Under the pieces are notes generated by a model. The model saw only the letters and a program-made list of their open reading frames with translations. It ran no database searches and was not told the DNA's origin. Below, one piece after another: positions 8,985-18,285 of a DNA stretch of 64,000 nucleotides. The DNA comes from Sandaracinus amylolyticus (lineage in GTDB: Bacteria; Myxococcota_A; Polyangia; Polyangiales; Sandaracinaceae). The first letter of the stretch is position 1, and every line of letters begins with the position of its first letter. The stretch spans positions 10,044,001 through 10,108,000 of the forward strand of contig NZ_CP070225.1 in the NCBI RefSeq assembly GCF_021631985.1, given 5' to 3'. The translations under genes and the position numbers were made by a program.

Positions 8985-9958
8985 CGCCCGAGCTCGACGC
9001 CGAGGAGGAGCCGCACGGCCCACACGCGTGATCGCGTGGCGAGGCCGTCCGGCTCGTCGAGGTTCAGCGTGCCGCGCAGCTCGGCGAGCCAGGGGCGCAG
9101 CATCACGCGCACGAAGGGCACGAGCGCGATCTGTGCGTCGGCGGGCCGCTGCTCCTCGATCGGGCGGCCACCACCATCGCTCCAACCGACGAGCTGCGCG
9201 CGCGCACCGAGCGCGAGCCACTCGATCGGCTGCACGCCGGCGTACGCGGCGACTTGATAGTGCGCGACGGCGACCGGCTCTTCGGGGCCTCCTTCGTCGG
9301 CGCGCAGCACCCAGAACGAAGGTCCCACCGCGAGCTCGCCGCCGATGATCAGCGCCCCGAAGCGCGCGTCGACGTCGCCGCGCGCGAGCACGCTCGGGCC
9401 TCGTACGAATCCGTCCCACGGATCCCAGAACCCGTTCAGCGCGCGCCCGTAGTAGGTCAATGACTCGGCGCGGGTCCGCTCGCCGTTCAGCATCGCGAGC
9501 GGGACGACGAGCGCCGGCCCGCCGCGCGCGCGAACGGTCGATCGATCGCTCCAGCCGAACATCAGCGAGAGCGTCGAGCCACCGATCGCCGCGTAGATCT
9601 CCTCGCCGGCGTGATCGTAGCCGCGGCCGAAATAGCCGCGCAGCGTGCCTTCGAGATCGATGGTCCCGATCGCGCGCTCGTCATCCGTCCAGACCCCGAT
9701 GCGCCCGCTCGCGAACGCGCTCGCGTTGCCGTAGATGACGACCCACGCGAGCGTCGGGTGCCACGCGCCGACGCCCGTCTCGACGGAGACGCGCCGCTCG
9801 ATCGACGCATCGAGCGACTCGCCGCCCGTTCGCGTCTGGGCTCGCGCGGCGCTCGGGTCGCAGAGCCACGCCGTGAGCACCAACGCAGCGAGCGCTCGGC
9901 ATGGCGTGCAGCGCCCCGCCGAGCCGGGGGCGACCGATCTTGCAACGACGATCCTCAC
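8981..9958 (-). CDS. Exported protein, probable outer-membrane beta-barrel or porin-like
   Basis: 325 residues with a long signal peptide (positive n-region; hydrophobic ALAALVLTAWLC; cleavage near ARAQ). The mature chain has alternating hydrophobic/polar strands rich in aromatic residues and Gly (for example YYGRALNGFWDPWDG, IEWLALGARAQLVGW) and ends in strand-like WAVRLLLGVELGR. That is typical of outer-membrane beta-barrel or periplasmic beta-rich proteins. No specific family is recognised. It diverges from the beta-helix gene at 10102, leaving 143 bases for both promoters. Confidence 0.6.
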   Translation of the reverse strand: MRIVVARSVAPGSAGRCTPCRALAALVLTAWLCDPSAARAQTRTGGESLDASIERRVSVETGVGAWHPTLAWVVIYGNASAFASGRIGVWTDDERAIGTIDLEGTLRGYFGRGYDHAGEEIYAAIGGSTLSLMFGWSDRSTVRARGGPALVVPLAMLNGERTRAESLTYYGRALNGFWDPWDGFVRGPSVLARGDVDARFGALIIGGELAVGPSFWVLRADEGGPEEPVAVAHYQVAAYAGVQPIEWLALGARAQLVGWSDGGGRPIEEQRPADAQIALVPFVRVMLRPWLAELRGTLNLDEPDGLATRSRVWAVRLLLGVELGR

Positions 9959-10101
9959 TCGAGCGTGTCATAGCTCGTGTTCGCGCATCGGCTCGCGCAT
10001 TGGAGATCGGACGTGCCCGCGACGACGAGATCGCGCGCGGCGCCGTCTGGCACCGGGCGCGGGACCGCGTCATCACTCTTCGTCTCTTCTGCAGTGCTCG
10101 G

Positions 10102-11724
10102 ATGACTCGTACGATCGTCCTGCCGACGCTCCTCGCGTGCTTGCTCGCGCACCCAGCCGTGGCGATCGCGGCACCGTGCGACGACGCGGCGTTGCACCGG
10201 ATCCTCGCGCCGATCGAAGGCGACGACGACACCGCGGTGGTCGACTGCGATCTCGAGCTCTCGCCGCTGATGGCCGCTGCGATCACGAGGAGCCTGTCGT
10301 TCGTCGGCGCAGCGAGCAGCGGCATCACGGTCGACTGCGACGGGGGCGCGATCGGCTCCGACGATGCGCCCGCGAGGCTCGTGTTCACCTCGCGGCGGAT
10401 CGGCTCGTCGGCGATCGACGGGCTCGGCATCTGGGAGCCGGTCACGGACGTGACGGTGCGCGACTGCGAGATCCACGGGCGCGTGCTGATCCGCGGGATG
10501 GGCACGGGAGGCTGGAACGACGAGGTGACGCGCTCGTCGCACATCCCCCTCGGCCACGTGCAGCGCGTCCGCGAGGCGGCACCACGCCGCATCACGTTCG
10601 ACGGCGTGACCTTCGTCGGCGTCGGCGGCATCCCGATCTACGTCGCGATCGGCGTCGAGGAGACGAGCGTCGTGCGCTCCTCCTTCATCGGCTGGGCGCT
10701 GAAGGCCGCCATCTATCTCGATGCGGAGTCGAGGGGCGCGACGATCCGCGACAACACCTTCGACGTGAGCACCAGCCGGGAGATCATCGCGCTCGACGGA
10801 TCGTCGGAGAACCGGATCATCGGCAATCGGTTCTCCCGTCTCGAGCACGGAGGCATCTATTTCTATCGGAACTGCGGTGAGCGCACGACGGTCCGGATCA
10901 CTCCGCCGCAGGACAACGAGGTCATCGACAACATCTTCTATTACAACCGTTACGAGGGCCCGAACCCGGCCGTGTTCTTCGGGTCCGACAACGGCTATTC
11001 GACGCATCGATTCTGTTATCGCGATCTCGATTACCCCTATGGCAGCGGCCTCGACGATCGCGACTACGCGCGCTGGAACGTGGTCCTGCACAACCAGGTC
11101 GTGGGCCGCTCTCCCGACGACGTGTTCCACACCGAGTGGCCCGCGGCGAACACGCCCAACCACGTCGAAGCGAACGAGTCCGTCGTGAGCGCGGTGTCGC
11201 GACCGGCCGGCTGCCACGCGCCGGGGGCTCGCGACACGCGATTCCTGGCGCACGGGGCCAGCACCGAGGTCGTGTCGGATCGCGACGGCCGCCCTTACGA
11301 AGCACCGGTCGAGGTGAGCTGCTTCGACGGCGATCTCGCCTACGCGTCGGCGCCGCAGCTCCGTGCCGTTCGCGAGGTTCCGTTCTCCTGCTCGCAGTCG
11401 CACGACAACGCGGGATGCGATGGAGTCGTGCGCTGTCCGGACGAGAGCACGCTCGTGGGGGCGCACGCCGCGTGCAACCTCGAGCACGGCCCGGTGACCG
11501 ACGACGCGCTCGCGTCGGTGCCGCGCGATACGCTCCGCGTCGTGCGTGCCTCCGACATCGCGCGCCAGGGACGGTGCTGGATCGGTACGGAGGGCGGCGC
11601 GGCCGGAGAGGTGCCGCTCGCACGCGCGCTCCGCGGCGGTGCCGAGATGTTCGGCTGTCGCGAGCACGACCGCAACGGCGGCGACTGCGAGATCCGCGGG
11701 GTCGCGTATTGTGTCGATCCCTGA
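10102..11724 (+). CDS. Secreted right-handed parallel beta-helix protein
   Basis: 540 residues. The ATG at 10102 is chosen because it opens a signal peptide (MTRTIVLPTLLACLLAHP, cleavage near AIAAP). Residues from about 70 to 320 contain short parallel beta-helix coils such as ENRIIGNRFSRLEHGGIYFY, NEVIDNIFYYNRY and ARWNVVLHNQVVG, the PbH1 pattern of polysaccharide lyases and surface beta-helix proteins. The C-terminal third is Cys-rich (CFDGD, CSQSHDNAGCDGVVRCPDE). No catalytic signature stands out, so carbohydrate binding or degradation is only inference. Confidence 0.75.
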   Translation: MTRTIVLPTLLACLLAHPAVAIAAPCDDAALHRILAPIEGDDDTAVVDCDLELSPLMAAAITRSLSFVGAASSGITVDCDGGAIGSDDAPARLVFTSRRIGSSAIDGLGIWEPVTDVTVRDCEIHGRVLIRGMGTGGWNDEVTRSSHIPLGHVQRVREAAPRRITFDGVTFVGVGGIPIYVAIGVEETSVVRSSFIGWALKAAIYLDAESRGATIRDNTFDVSTSREIIALDGSSENRIIGNRFSRLEHGGIYFYRNCGERTTVRITPPQDNEVIDNIFYYNRYEGPNPAVFFGSDNGYSTHRFCYRDLDYPYGSGLDDRDYARWNVVLHNQVVGRSPDDVFHTEWPAANTPNHVEANESVVSAVSRPAGCHAPGARDTRFLAHGASTEVVSDRDGRPYEAPVEVSCFDGDLAYASAPQLRAVREVPFSCSQSHDNAGCDGVVRCPDESTLVGAHAACNLEHGPVTDDALASVPRDTLRVVRASDIARQGRCWIGTEGGAAGEVPLARALRGGAEMFGCREHDRNGGDCEIRGVAYCVDP

Positions 11725-11771
11725 CGACGAGCACCTGGCGTTCGCGCCCGCATCCGGATAGACAGGCGAAC

Positions 11772-14216
11772 GTGCGCCTCGGCTCGGCCCCGGGAATCGT
11801 CCTCGCGCTGGTGATCGCGATCGCGCCATGCGCCGTGCGCGCGCAGGACGCGGACGCCGGCACACCGCAGGAAGCGCCGCGGCCCGCGCTCACCCCACCG
11901 CGTTTGATCGAGTCCCCGCCCGTCGAGCTGCCCGAGGGCGCGGAGCCCCTGCCGCCCGAGGCATCGGTCGAGCTCGTCATCACGATCGCGGCGGACGGAA
12001 CGGTGAGCGACGCGCAGATCGCGACGCCGCTCCGGGAGGACGTCGACGCGCTCGTGCTCGAGGCCGCGCGCGGCATGCGCTTCGAGCCCGCGACGCGCGA
12101 GGGCCAGGCCATCCCCGCGCGCATCCGCTTCCGCTATCGCATCAGCGTGCCGGAGCCCGAGCCTCCGCCTCCGGTGGAGACGCCGCCTCCCGCCGAGGGC
12201 ACGACGACCGAAGCGCCCGAAGGCACGGCCACGCCGCCCGCCGAGGGCGAAGACACCGAGATCGTCCCGCCGCCCGAAGAGACGCCGTCGTTCGGCGCGC
12301 GCGCGACCGTCGATCGTCCCGAGCCCGGCGCGACCACGCGCATCACGCTCACCGGCGCCGAGCTCAGCACCGTGCCCGGCACGTTCGGCGAGCCGCTGCG
12401 CGTCGTCGCGTCGCTGCCCGGCGTCTCGCGCTCGCCCTTCGGCATCGGCTTCTACGTCGTCCGCGGCGCGAACTTCAACAACACCGGGTTCATGATCGAC
12501 GGCTTCCCGGTGCCGATCCTCTATCACTTCGGGTTCGGCCCCGCGGTCATCGCCAACGACTACGTCGAGCGACTGCGCTTCTATCCCGGCAATTACCCGG
12601 TCTCCTACGGTCGCTTCAGCGGTGGTCTCATCGCCGTCGACACGACCCAGCCGGTGCCGCGCGAGGTGCGCGCGGAGCTCTCGATCGACGCGCTGCGCGC
12701 CTCGGTGGTGCTCGCGTTGCCGTGGGACGACGGGCGCGGCTCGGTGTCGCTCGCGTTCCGCCGCTCGTACTACGAGCTGCTGCTCCCGCTCTTCATCGAC
12801 GGGCTCACGCTCCAGTACACCGACTACCAGCTGCGCGCGCAGTATCGATTCGATCGCGGGTTCAGCGCGTCGGTCTTCGTCTTCGGCTCCGAGGACACGC
12901 TCGACCAGACCGGCGCGATCGCCGGCGGCGCGACCTCGGCGGGCTCGAACACCGCGATCACGATCAACTTCCAGCGCATCATCGCGCGCTTCGTGTGGCG
13001 CATCGGCGAGGGCTCGACCGTCACGCTCTCGGGCACGGTGGGACGCGACGGACAGTTCTTCGGCAGCGCGAACGTCGGTGAGGCGCGACAGCGCTTCGAG
13101 CTCGAGACGTTCAACACCGGTCTGCGCCTCGACGTCGCGCTCAACGTCGCGCCCTGGCTCGGCGTGAACACCGGTCTCGATCTCGCGGGGTCGACCACGC
13201 AGATCGACGTGACCGCGCCCGCGCCCTCGGGGCTCGGCGAGTATCCGCGACCGGTCTTCGATCCCCAGCTCATCCGGCTCACGTCGACCGCCGCGCGCGG
13301 CACGCCGGGCGCGTACCTCGAGGGCGTGCTGCGCTTCGACCCCGTCGAGGTGAGCCTCGGCCTGCGCATGGACGTGCTGCGCTACGGCACCTTGACCGAG
13401 GTCGCGCCCGATCCGCGCGCCGTCGCGCGCTGGCGGGTGCTGCCCGAGTGGTTGATCAAGGCGGGCTCGGGCCTCTTCACGCAGCCGCCGATCGCGGTGC
13501 AGACGATCTCGACGGGCGGAAATCCCGCGCTCGGTCCGACGCGCTCCTGGCAGAACTCGGTCGGCACCGAGATCGATCTGCCCTTCGACATCGACGTCGA
13601 GGTGAACGGCTTCTACTCGCACATGTTCGATCTCGCGCGCTTCTCCTCGGAGATCACGACCGGGCCCGACGGACAGCCGCGCCGCGAGTTCTTCCGCGCC
13701 GATCAGGAGGGCCGCGCGTACGGGCTCGAGGTGCTGATCCGTCGGCCCGTCACCGAGGGCTTCTACGCGTGGATCTCGTACACGCTCTCGCGCAGCGAGC
13801 GACGGCGTCTCGAGGGCTGGGAGCTCTTCAACCAGGACCAGGAGCACGTGCTCAACCTGGTCGCGAGCTACTACATCGACGGCTGGCGCTTCGGCGGTCG
13901 ATTCGTGCTCGCGAGCGGGCGTCCCGTCGAGAACATCCGGGGCGGCGTGTACGACGCGGACGCGAACGACTACGACCCGACGTTCACCGGCACGACGAGC
14001 CGACTGCCGCTCTATCACCAGCTCGATCTGCGCGTCGATCGCGACTTCAACATCGACAACATCATCCGAGGCACGGTGTTCATCGAGGTGCTGAACGTCT
14101 ATTACGCCGAGAACGCCGAGGGCCTCGTCTATCAGTACGACTACCAGCGCAGCGTCCCGCTGCCGGGCGTTCCGATCCTCGGCACGCTCGGAATCCGCGC
14201 CGCTTACGACCCGTGA
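11772..14216 (+). CDS. TonB-dependent receptor with N-terminal TonB-C-like domain
   Basis: 814 residues from the GTG at 11772, which begins a signal peptide ending near AVRAQ. Residues about 60-125 resemble the C-terminal domain of TonB (ITIAADGTVSDAQIATPL, then AARGMRFEPATREGQAIPAR). A Pro/Glu-rich linker (about 128-180) follows, then a plug (VASLPGVSRSPFG, VVRGANFNNTGFMIDGFPV) and a 22-strand-type outer-membrane barrel to the end. Having the partner's domain on the receptor itself is a recurrent architecture in delta-proteobacterial lineages. Ligand unknown; the coupled lipoprotein downstream probably works with it. Confidence 0.85.
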   Translation: MRLGSAPGIVLALVIAIAPCAVRAQDADAGTPQEAPRPALTPPRLIESPPVELPEGAEPLPPEASVELVITIAADGTVSDAQIATPLREDVDALVLEAARGMRFEPATREGQAIPARIRFRYRISVPEPEPPPPVETPPPAEGTTTEAPEGTATPPAEGEDTEIVPPPEETPSFGARATVDRPEPGATTRITLTGAELSTVPGTFGEPLRVVASLPGVSRSPFGIGFYVVRGANFNNTGFMIDGFPVPILYHFGFGPAVIANDYVERLRFYPGNYPVSYGRFSGGLIAVDTTQPVPREVRAELSIDALRASVVLALPWDDGRGSVSLAFRRSYYELLLPLFIDGLTLQYTDYQLRAQYRFDRGFSASVFVFGSEDTLDQTGAIAGGATSAGSNTAITINFQRIIARFVWRIGEGSTVTLSGTVGRDGQFFGSANVGEARQRFELETFNTGLRLDVALNVAPWLGVNTGLDLAGSTTQIDVTAPAPSGLGEYPRPVFDPQLIRLTSTAARGTPGAYLEGVLRFDPVEVSLGLRMDVLRYGTLTEVAPDPRAVARWRVLPEWLIKAGSGLFTQPPIAVQTISTGGNPALGPTRSWQNSVGTEIDLPFDIDVEVNGFYSHMFDLARFSSEITTGPDGQPRREFFRADQEGRAYGLEVLIRRPVTEGFYAWISYTLSRSERRRLEGWELFNQDQEHVLNLVASYYIDGWRFGGRFVLASGRPVENIRGGVYDADANDYDPTFTGTTSRLPLYHQLDLRVDRDFNIDNIIRGTVFIEVLNVYYAENAEGLVYQYDYQRSVPLPGVPILGTLGIRAAYDP

Positions 14217-15154
14217 TGCGTGCCAATCGACTCCGATGCTCGATCTACGCGCTCGCGCTCCTCGCGACTGCGTGCACGGAGAGCCTCGACTCTCCGACGA
14301 TCGTGCGCACTCCGCGCATCCTCGCGATCGTCGCTGAGCCTCCGGAGGCCGCGCCGGGCGAGGATCTGCTCGTCGACGCGATGATCTCGATCCCCGAGGA
14401 CGTGGCGCGCCCGCTCTCGCTGCGCTGGCTCTCGTGCATCGACGCGGAGGAGGTGCTGCGCGCCAGCGGCTTCCGCGAGATCGAGCTGCCGGGCAGCCCC
14501 GAGTGCGACGAGCAGATGCTCCCCGAGGGCGAGCCCTACGTCGTGCGCGGCGAGCGCACCGAGGAGCTCGTCGAGACGCTGCGCGACCTCGCGATGCTCG
14601 GCGGCTTCGACGTGATGCTCTTCGAGACGCTGCTCGCGACGACCGGCCTCGCGTACTTCGTCGACGTGCAGGTGCTCGACGCGAACGGCGAGGTCGTGGT
14701 CGCAGGCTTCAAGCGCGTCGCGATGACGACGCGCGAGATGCCGACGACGAACCCGCCGCCGCCCACGTTCCTCTTCGGGCAGACGATGATCACCGCGACC
14801 GGCGAGCCCTTCGACTTCACGTGCGGCGCGGCCGACGGTGTCGTGCCCACGGTCGCGCCCGGCGCGGAGGTCGAGCTCGTCCCGGTGCTGCCCGAGGGCG
14901 CCGACGAAGAGCCCTGGCTCGAGACCTTTCCGATCTTCGACTTCACCGGTGGGCTCACCACCGCGCGCGAGAACGCGTACTACACGTGGCTCGCGACCGC
15001 GGGGCACATCTCGGAGTTCACGACGCGACCGCCGGAGCGCGCGAGCGAGTGGACTGCGCCCGACGAAGAAGGCTTGCAGACGCTGTGGCTCGTGGTGCGC
15101 GACGGACATCTCGGCGGCAGTGCGTGCCGGCTCGACGTCGTCGTCGCCCGCTGA
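14216..15154 (+). CDS. Lipoprotein coupled to the TonB-dependent receptor
   Basis: 312 residues. The ATG overlaps the receptor stop by one base (TGATG), indicating translational coupling. Signal sequence SIYALALLATAC gives a lipobox Cys at about residue 20. The mature protein is acidic and beta-rich with Ig-like spacing (TPRILAIVAEPPEAAPGEDL) and several cysteines. I recognise no named domain. Inference from position: a surface or periplasmic accessory of the preceding receptor. Confidence 0.7.
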   Translation: MRANRLRCSIYALALLATACTESLDSPTIVRTPRILAIVAEPPEAAPGEDLLVDAMISIPEDVARPLSLRWLSCIDAEEVLRASGFREIELPGSPECDEQMLPEGEPYVVRGERTEELVETLRDLAMLGGFDVMLFETLLATTGLAYFVDVQVLDANGEVVVAGFKRVAMTTREMPTTNPPPPTFLFGQTMITATGEPFDFTCGAADGVVPTVAPGAEVELVPVLPEGADEEPWLETFPIFDFTGGLTTARENAYYTWLATAGHISEFTTRPPERASEWTAPDEEGLQTLWLVVRDGHLGGSACRLDVVVAR

Positions 15155-15343
15155 GCGCCTTCGATCGACTCACCTCCTGCGCGACGCGCTGCGTCGAATT
15201 CCGCGGATTGGCGAGGCTCTTGCCACTGCACTGCTGCGTTCCAGTCGCGCGACGAGATCTCGCGTGATCCGGGCGCGCGCGCTCCAGATGCGAAACGCGC
15301 GCTTTGCAGTGATGAAAGAAGCCGACAGTCCGGAGGTGAGTGG

Positions 15344-16228
15344 ATGGAAGCGGATCGGTGGATCGAAGAGCACATCGACGTCGTGCTCGATCACTACGCG
15401 ACGCTGCGCCGAGCCGAGCACGCCGATCCGCGCCCGCCCGAGCTGATCAAGAAGCTGATGGAGCCCACCGTGCGTCAGCTCGTCGCGTCGCTGCGCGGCG
15501 AGTCGCAGTGGGGCGGCTTCATCGAGGAGCTCGTCACGCGCGTGCTCGCCGCGAAGCAGGCGACCGCGGCGAGCGTGTCCGAGGCCGCGCGCGTGATGTA
15601 CCAGGCGGTCCAGCTCGCGTGGCAGGACGTCGACGCCGCGCAGCGCGAGCCGTGGAGGCTCGCGGTCTGCGAGCAGATGCTCCTCGCGAGCGAGCACGTC
15701 GCGTTCAGCCTCGACATGCACCTCGGTGCGCGCATCCGCGAGCGCAACGAGGCGCTCGCCGCGCAGGAGCGCCTGCAGCAGGAGGTCATCGACGCGCAGC
15801 AGGCGGCGATCCGCGAGCTCTCGACGCCGATCATCCCGCTGCTCGATCGCATCATCGTCATGCCGATCGTCGGCAGCGTCGACACCCGCCGCGCGCGCGA
15901 CATCCTGCGCGCGCTCCTCGCCGGCATCCGCGAGCACCGCGCGCAGGTCGTGATCCTCGACGTGACCGGCGTCGCGGTGATCGACACCAGCGTCGCGAAC
16001 CACCTCACGAAGGCGATCGGCGCCGCGCGGCTCAAGGGCGCGCGTCCGATCGTCACCGGGCTCTCCGACGCGGCCGCCGAGACCATCGTCGAGATGGGCA
16101 TCGACTGGAGCGGCATCGAGACGCTGAGCGATCTGCAGACCGGGCTCTCGCTCGCGCTCTCGCTGGTCGGCTTCGAGCTCCGCCGCCGCGAAGGCGCCGG
16201 CGAAGCGCGCGACGCGCGGGCATCGTGA
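15344..16228 (+). CDS. RsbR-like STAS-domain stressosome protein
   Basis: 294 residues, preceded by a strong ribosome site GGAGGTGA (15332-15339). Residues 1-160 form a helical sensor-type region. Residues about 160-275 are a STAS domain with ILDVTGVAVIDTSVANHL and VTGLSDAAAETIVEMGI, the pattern of RsbR co-antagonists. Thr215 and Thr247 lie in the segments where RsbR proteins are usually phosphorylated (inferred from alignment by eye). It overlaps the next gene by 4 bases (GTGA) and opens a five-gene partner-switching module. Confidence 0.85.
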   Translation: MEADRWIEEHIDVVLDHYATLRRAEHADPRPPELIKKLMEPTVRQLVASLRGESQWGGFIEELVTRVLAAKQATAASVSEAARVMYQAVQLAWQDVDAAQREPWRLAVCEQMLLASEHVAFSLDMHLGARIRERNEALAAQERLQQEVIDAQQAAIRELSTPIIPLLDRIIVMPIVGSVDTRRARDILRALLAGIREHRAQVVILDVTGVAVIDTSVANHLTKAIGAARLKGARPIVTGLSDAAAETIVEMGIDWSGIETLSDLQTGLSLALSLVGFELRRREGAGEARDARAS

Positions 16229-16905
16229 TCTCGTCCGGCACGACGAGCGCGCGCTCCTTCGAGCAGATCGTGCGCGGCATCCTCGCCGCGCACCTCGGGC
16301 CGATCCACGCGGACACGGCGGTGATGAGCGCGTCGCGCCACCTCGGGGTGCAGCCGAGCCAGCTCACCGAGCGCGATCGCGATGCGCTCGCGACCGCGCT
16401 CGCGCGCCCGCTCCGTCTCTATCTCGACGAGACGAAGGTGCGGATCGTCCAGCGCGAGATCACGAACGCGCGCGTCGTGGATCACGGCTTCGCGAGCGCC
16501 GGCGAGGAGGCGCCGATGCGCCCGGTCGAGGCGCGGATCCGCGTGGAGGACGACGTGATCCGCGCGCGCGCCGAAGCGCGCGATCTCGCGGCGCGCGTCG
16601 GCTTCGATCCGGTCGACGCGATCAAGATCGCGACCGTGGTGTCCGAGCTCGCGCGCAACATCGTGATGTACGCGGGCACCGGCACGATCACCGTGCGTCC
16701 GCTCGTCGCGGCGCGCGGCCTCGAGATCGAGTCGGTCGACAGCGGGCCGGGCATCGCCGATCTCGACGCGATCCTCGGAGGTCGTTATCGCTCGCGCAAA
16801 GGGCTCGGCCTCGGGATCGCGGGGAGCAAGCGCCTGCTCGACTCGATGGACGTGACCACGGGGCCGACGGGCACGCGCATCGTCGGTCGCAAGAGGGTGC
16901 CTTGA
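16225..16905 (+). CDS. GHKL ATPase / anti-sigma-type serine kinase with N-terminal extension
   Basis: 226 residues from a GTG overlapping the previous stop. Residues about 100-226 are an RsbT/RsbW-type HATPase: N-box VVSELARNIVMYAGTG, G1 box VDSGPGIAD, and GLGLGIAGSKRL. Residues 1-95 are an extra, mostly helical region (HLGVQPSQLTERDRDALATA) not present in minimal RsbT proteins (about 130 residues); I cannot assign it. Expected role: phosphorylating the neighbouring STAS proteins in a partner switch. The next gene starts with a TTG inside the stop region (TTGA). Confidence 0.8.
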   Translation: MISSGTTSARSFEQIVRGILAAHLGPIHADTAVMSASRHLGVQPSQLTERDRDALATALARPLRLYLDETKVRIVQREITNARVVDHGFASAGEEAPMRPVEARIRVEDDVIRARAEARDLAARVGFDPVDAIKIATVVSELARNIVMYAGTGTITVRPLVAARGLEIESVDSGPGIADLDAILGGRYRSRKGLGLGIAGSKRLLDSMDVTTGPTGTRIVGRKRVP

Positions 16906-17528
16906 GCGAGCGGCTCGGCAGCGACGCGTCGGCAGCGGGGCGCATCGCGCGCTTCGAGATCGCGGGCGCCGCGCGTGCGCTGCGCGGCCTCGCGTGTTGT
17001 GGCGACGCATGGGCTGCGATGCCCGCGGGCGCTGCGGGCGTGGTGCTCGCGGTCGCCGACGGTGTCGGTCACGGTGATGCGGCCCATGCGGCGAGCACGC
17101 GCGCGCTCGCGCTGGTGCGCACGCTGATCGCCGAGGACCCGCTGCGCGCGCTCACCGACGTGATCGCGCGCTGCCATGCCGCCGCGATGGGGAGCGTCGG
17201 GCTCGCCCTCCTCGTCGTGCGCGTCGCGCCGAGCGGCGTCGAGCTCTGCGGCGTCGGCAACGTCGAGGTGCGCTCCTGGCCCGCGCGCGAGAGCCGCGGC
17301 GTCTCGTACGCGGGCACGGTGGGATATCGCTATCGCACCACGCGCGCGTTCTCGTCGAAGCTCGAGCGCGGCGACGTGCTCGCGCTCAGCACCGACGGAG
17401 TGCGATCCACGTTCGAGCTCTCGCGCCCCGGTCCTTCTCTCTCGACCTACGTCGCGTCCGCGCTCGACGCGCACGCGCGCGACAACGACGACGCGACGCT
17501 CGTCGTCCTCCGCGACGCCGAGGACTGA
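16902..17528 (+). CDS. RsbX-like PP2C/SpoIIE phosphatase
   Basis: 208 residues. The TTG at 16902 overlaps the upstream stop by 4 bases. The phosphatase fold shows LAVADGVGHGDAAHAAS (metal-binding Asp and Gly), a central VGLALLVVRVAPSGVELCGVGN core, LALSTDGVRSTF and the late DNDDATLVVLRD metal site. This is the compact SpoIIE/RsbX arrangement without sensor domain. Role by family: removes phosphate from the STAS proteins to reset the switch. Sits between the first ATPase and the second STAS gene. Confidence 0.82.
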   Translation: MSERLGSDASAAGRIARFEIAGAARALRGLACCGDAWAAMPAGAAGVVLAVADGVGHGDAAHAASTRALALVRTLIAEDPLRALTDVIARCHAAAMGSVGLALLVVRVAPSGVELCGVGNVEVRSWPARESRGVSYAGTVGYRYRTTRAFSSKLERGDVLALSTDGVRSTFELSRPGPSLSTYVASALDAHARDNDDATLVVLRDAED

Positions 17529-17530
17529 AC

Positions 17531-17896
17531 GTGTCCACGCACATCAAGAAGCTCGAGGATCTGCTCCTCGTGAACGTGCCCGCCGATCTCGCCGACACGC
17601 AGATCCTCGGGCTGCGCCGCGCGATCCTCGCCGGCATCGAGCGCGAGCGTCCGCGCTGGCTCCTGCTCGACTTCTCGGAGGTCGAGATCTGCGACTCGTT
17701 CTTCGGGCGCTTCGTCGAGACGATGGTCTCGATGGCGCGGCTCATGGGCATGCGCGTCGTGGTGTGCGGTCTCTCCGATGCGGTCGTCGAGACGATGGTC
17801 GAGATGGGCTTCGAGCTGCCCGACGTGACCAGCTTGCTCGACATCGACGACGCGCTCGCGTTCACGCGGCGCGCGCGCGCCGTGCAGCCTCGGTGA
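17531..17896 (+). CDS. RsbS-like single-domain STAS antagonist
   Basis: 121 residues, the length of RsbS. The whole chain is one STAS domain: LLLVNVPADLADTQILGL, LLLDFSEVEICDSFFGRFV (Ser56 at the usual phospho-site) and VVVCGLSDAVVETMVEMGF. By family it would hold the ATPase until phosphorylated. The GTG of the next gene overlaps its stop by 4 bases. Confidence 0.85.
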   Translation: MSTHIKKLEDLLLVNVPADLADTQILGLRRAILAGIERERPRWLLLDFSEVEICDSFFGRFVETMVSMARLMGMRVVVCGLSDAVVETMVEMGFELPDVTSLLDIDDALAFTRRARAVQPR

Positions 17897-18285
17897 CGAT
17901 CGTCGTCGCGGTGCGCTGCGACGCCGATCGCGTGCTCGCGGTGCACCGCGCGCGGCAGCTCGCGCGCGGCCTGGGGTGGGGCGATCGGGATCGCTGTGCG
18001 TTCGAGACGATCGTCCTCGAGCTCTCGCAGAACCTGATCGATCACGCGGGGGGAGGGGAGATCCATCTGCGCGGGTGCGAGGACGCGGGGCTCGAGGTGA
18101 TCGCGATCGATCGCGGCCCCGGGATCGCGCGGCTCGCCGATGCGCTGCGCGGCGGAGTGTCTCCGCGCGCCGGGCTCGGAGAGGGGCTCGCCGCGGTGGG
18201 CCGCCTCGGCCACGAGCTGCGCGTCACCACGCATCCGTCGCGCGGCACTGTCGTGCTCGCGCGCCGCTGGGCGCGCGCTCGTTGA
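17893..18285 (+). CDS. RsbT-like GHKL serine kinase
   Basis: 130 residues, RsbT size. N-box IVLELSQNLIDHAGGGEIHL, G1 box AIDRGPGIARL, and a glycine-rich lid SPRAGLGEGLAAVGRLG. Start is the GTG overlapping the RsbS-like stop. The last codons (LARRWARAR) lie inside the first unit of a 38-bp hairpin repeat array, so the C-terminus is encoded by repeat DNA. Inference: released kinase would signal to a target not encoded here. Confidence 0.85.
   Translation: MTIVVAVRCDADRVLAVHRARQLARGLGWGDRDRCAFETIVLELSQNLIDHAGGGEIHLRGCEDAGLEVIAIDRGPGIARLADALRGGVSPRAGLGEGLAAVGRLGHELRVTTHPSRGTVVLARRWARAR

Noticed and set aside
11340-14018. 892-codon frame opposite the TonB receptor
   Set aside because: No recognisable domain, Arg-rich shadow of a clearly coding strand.
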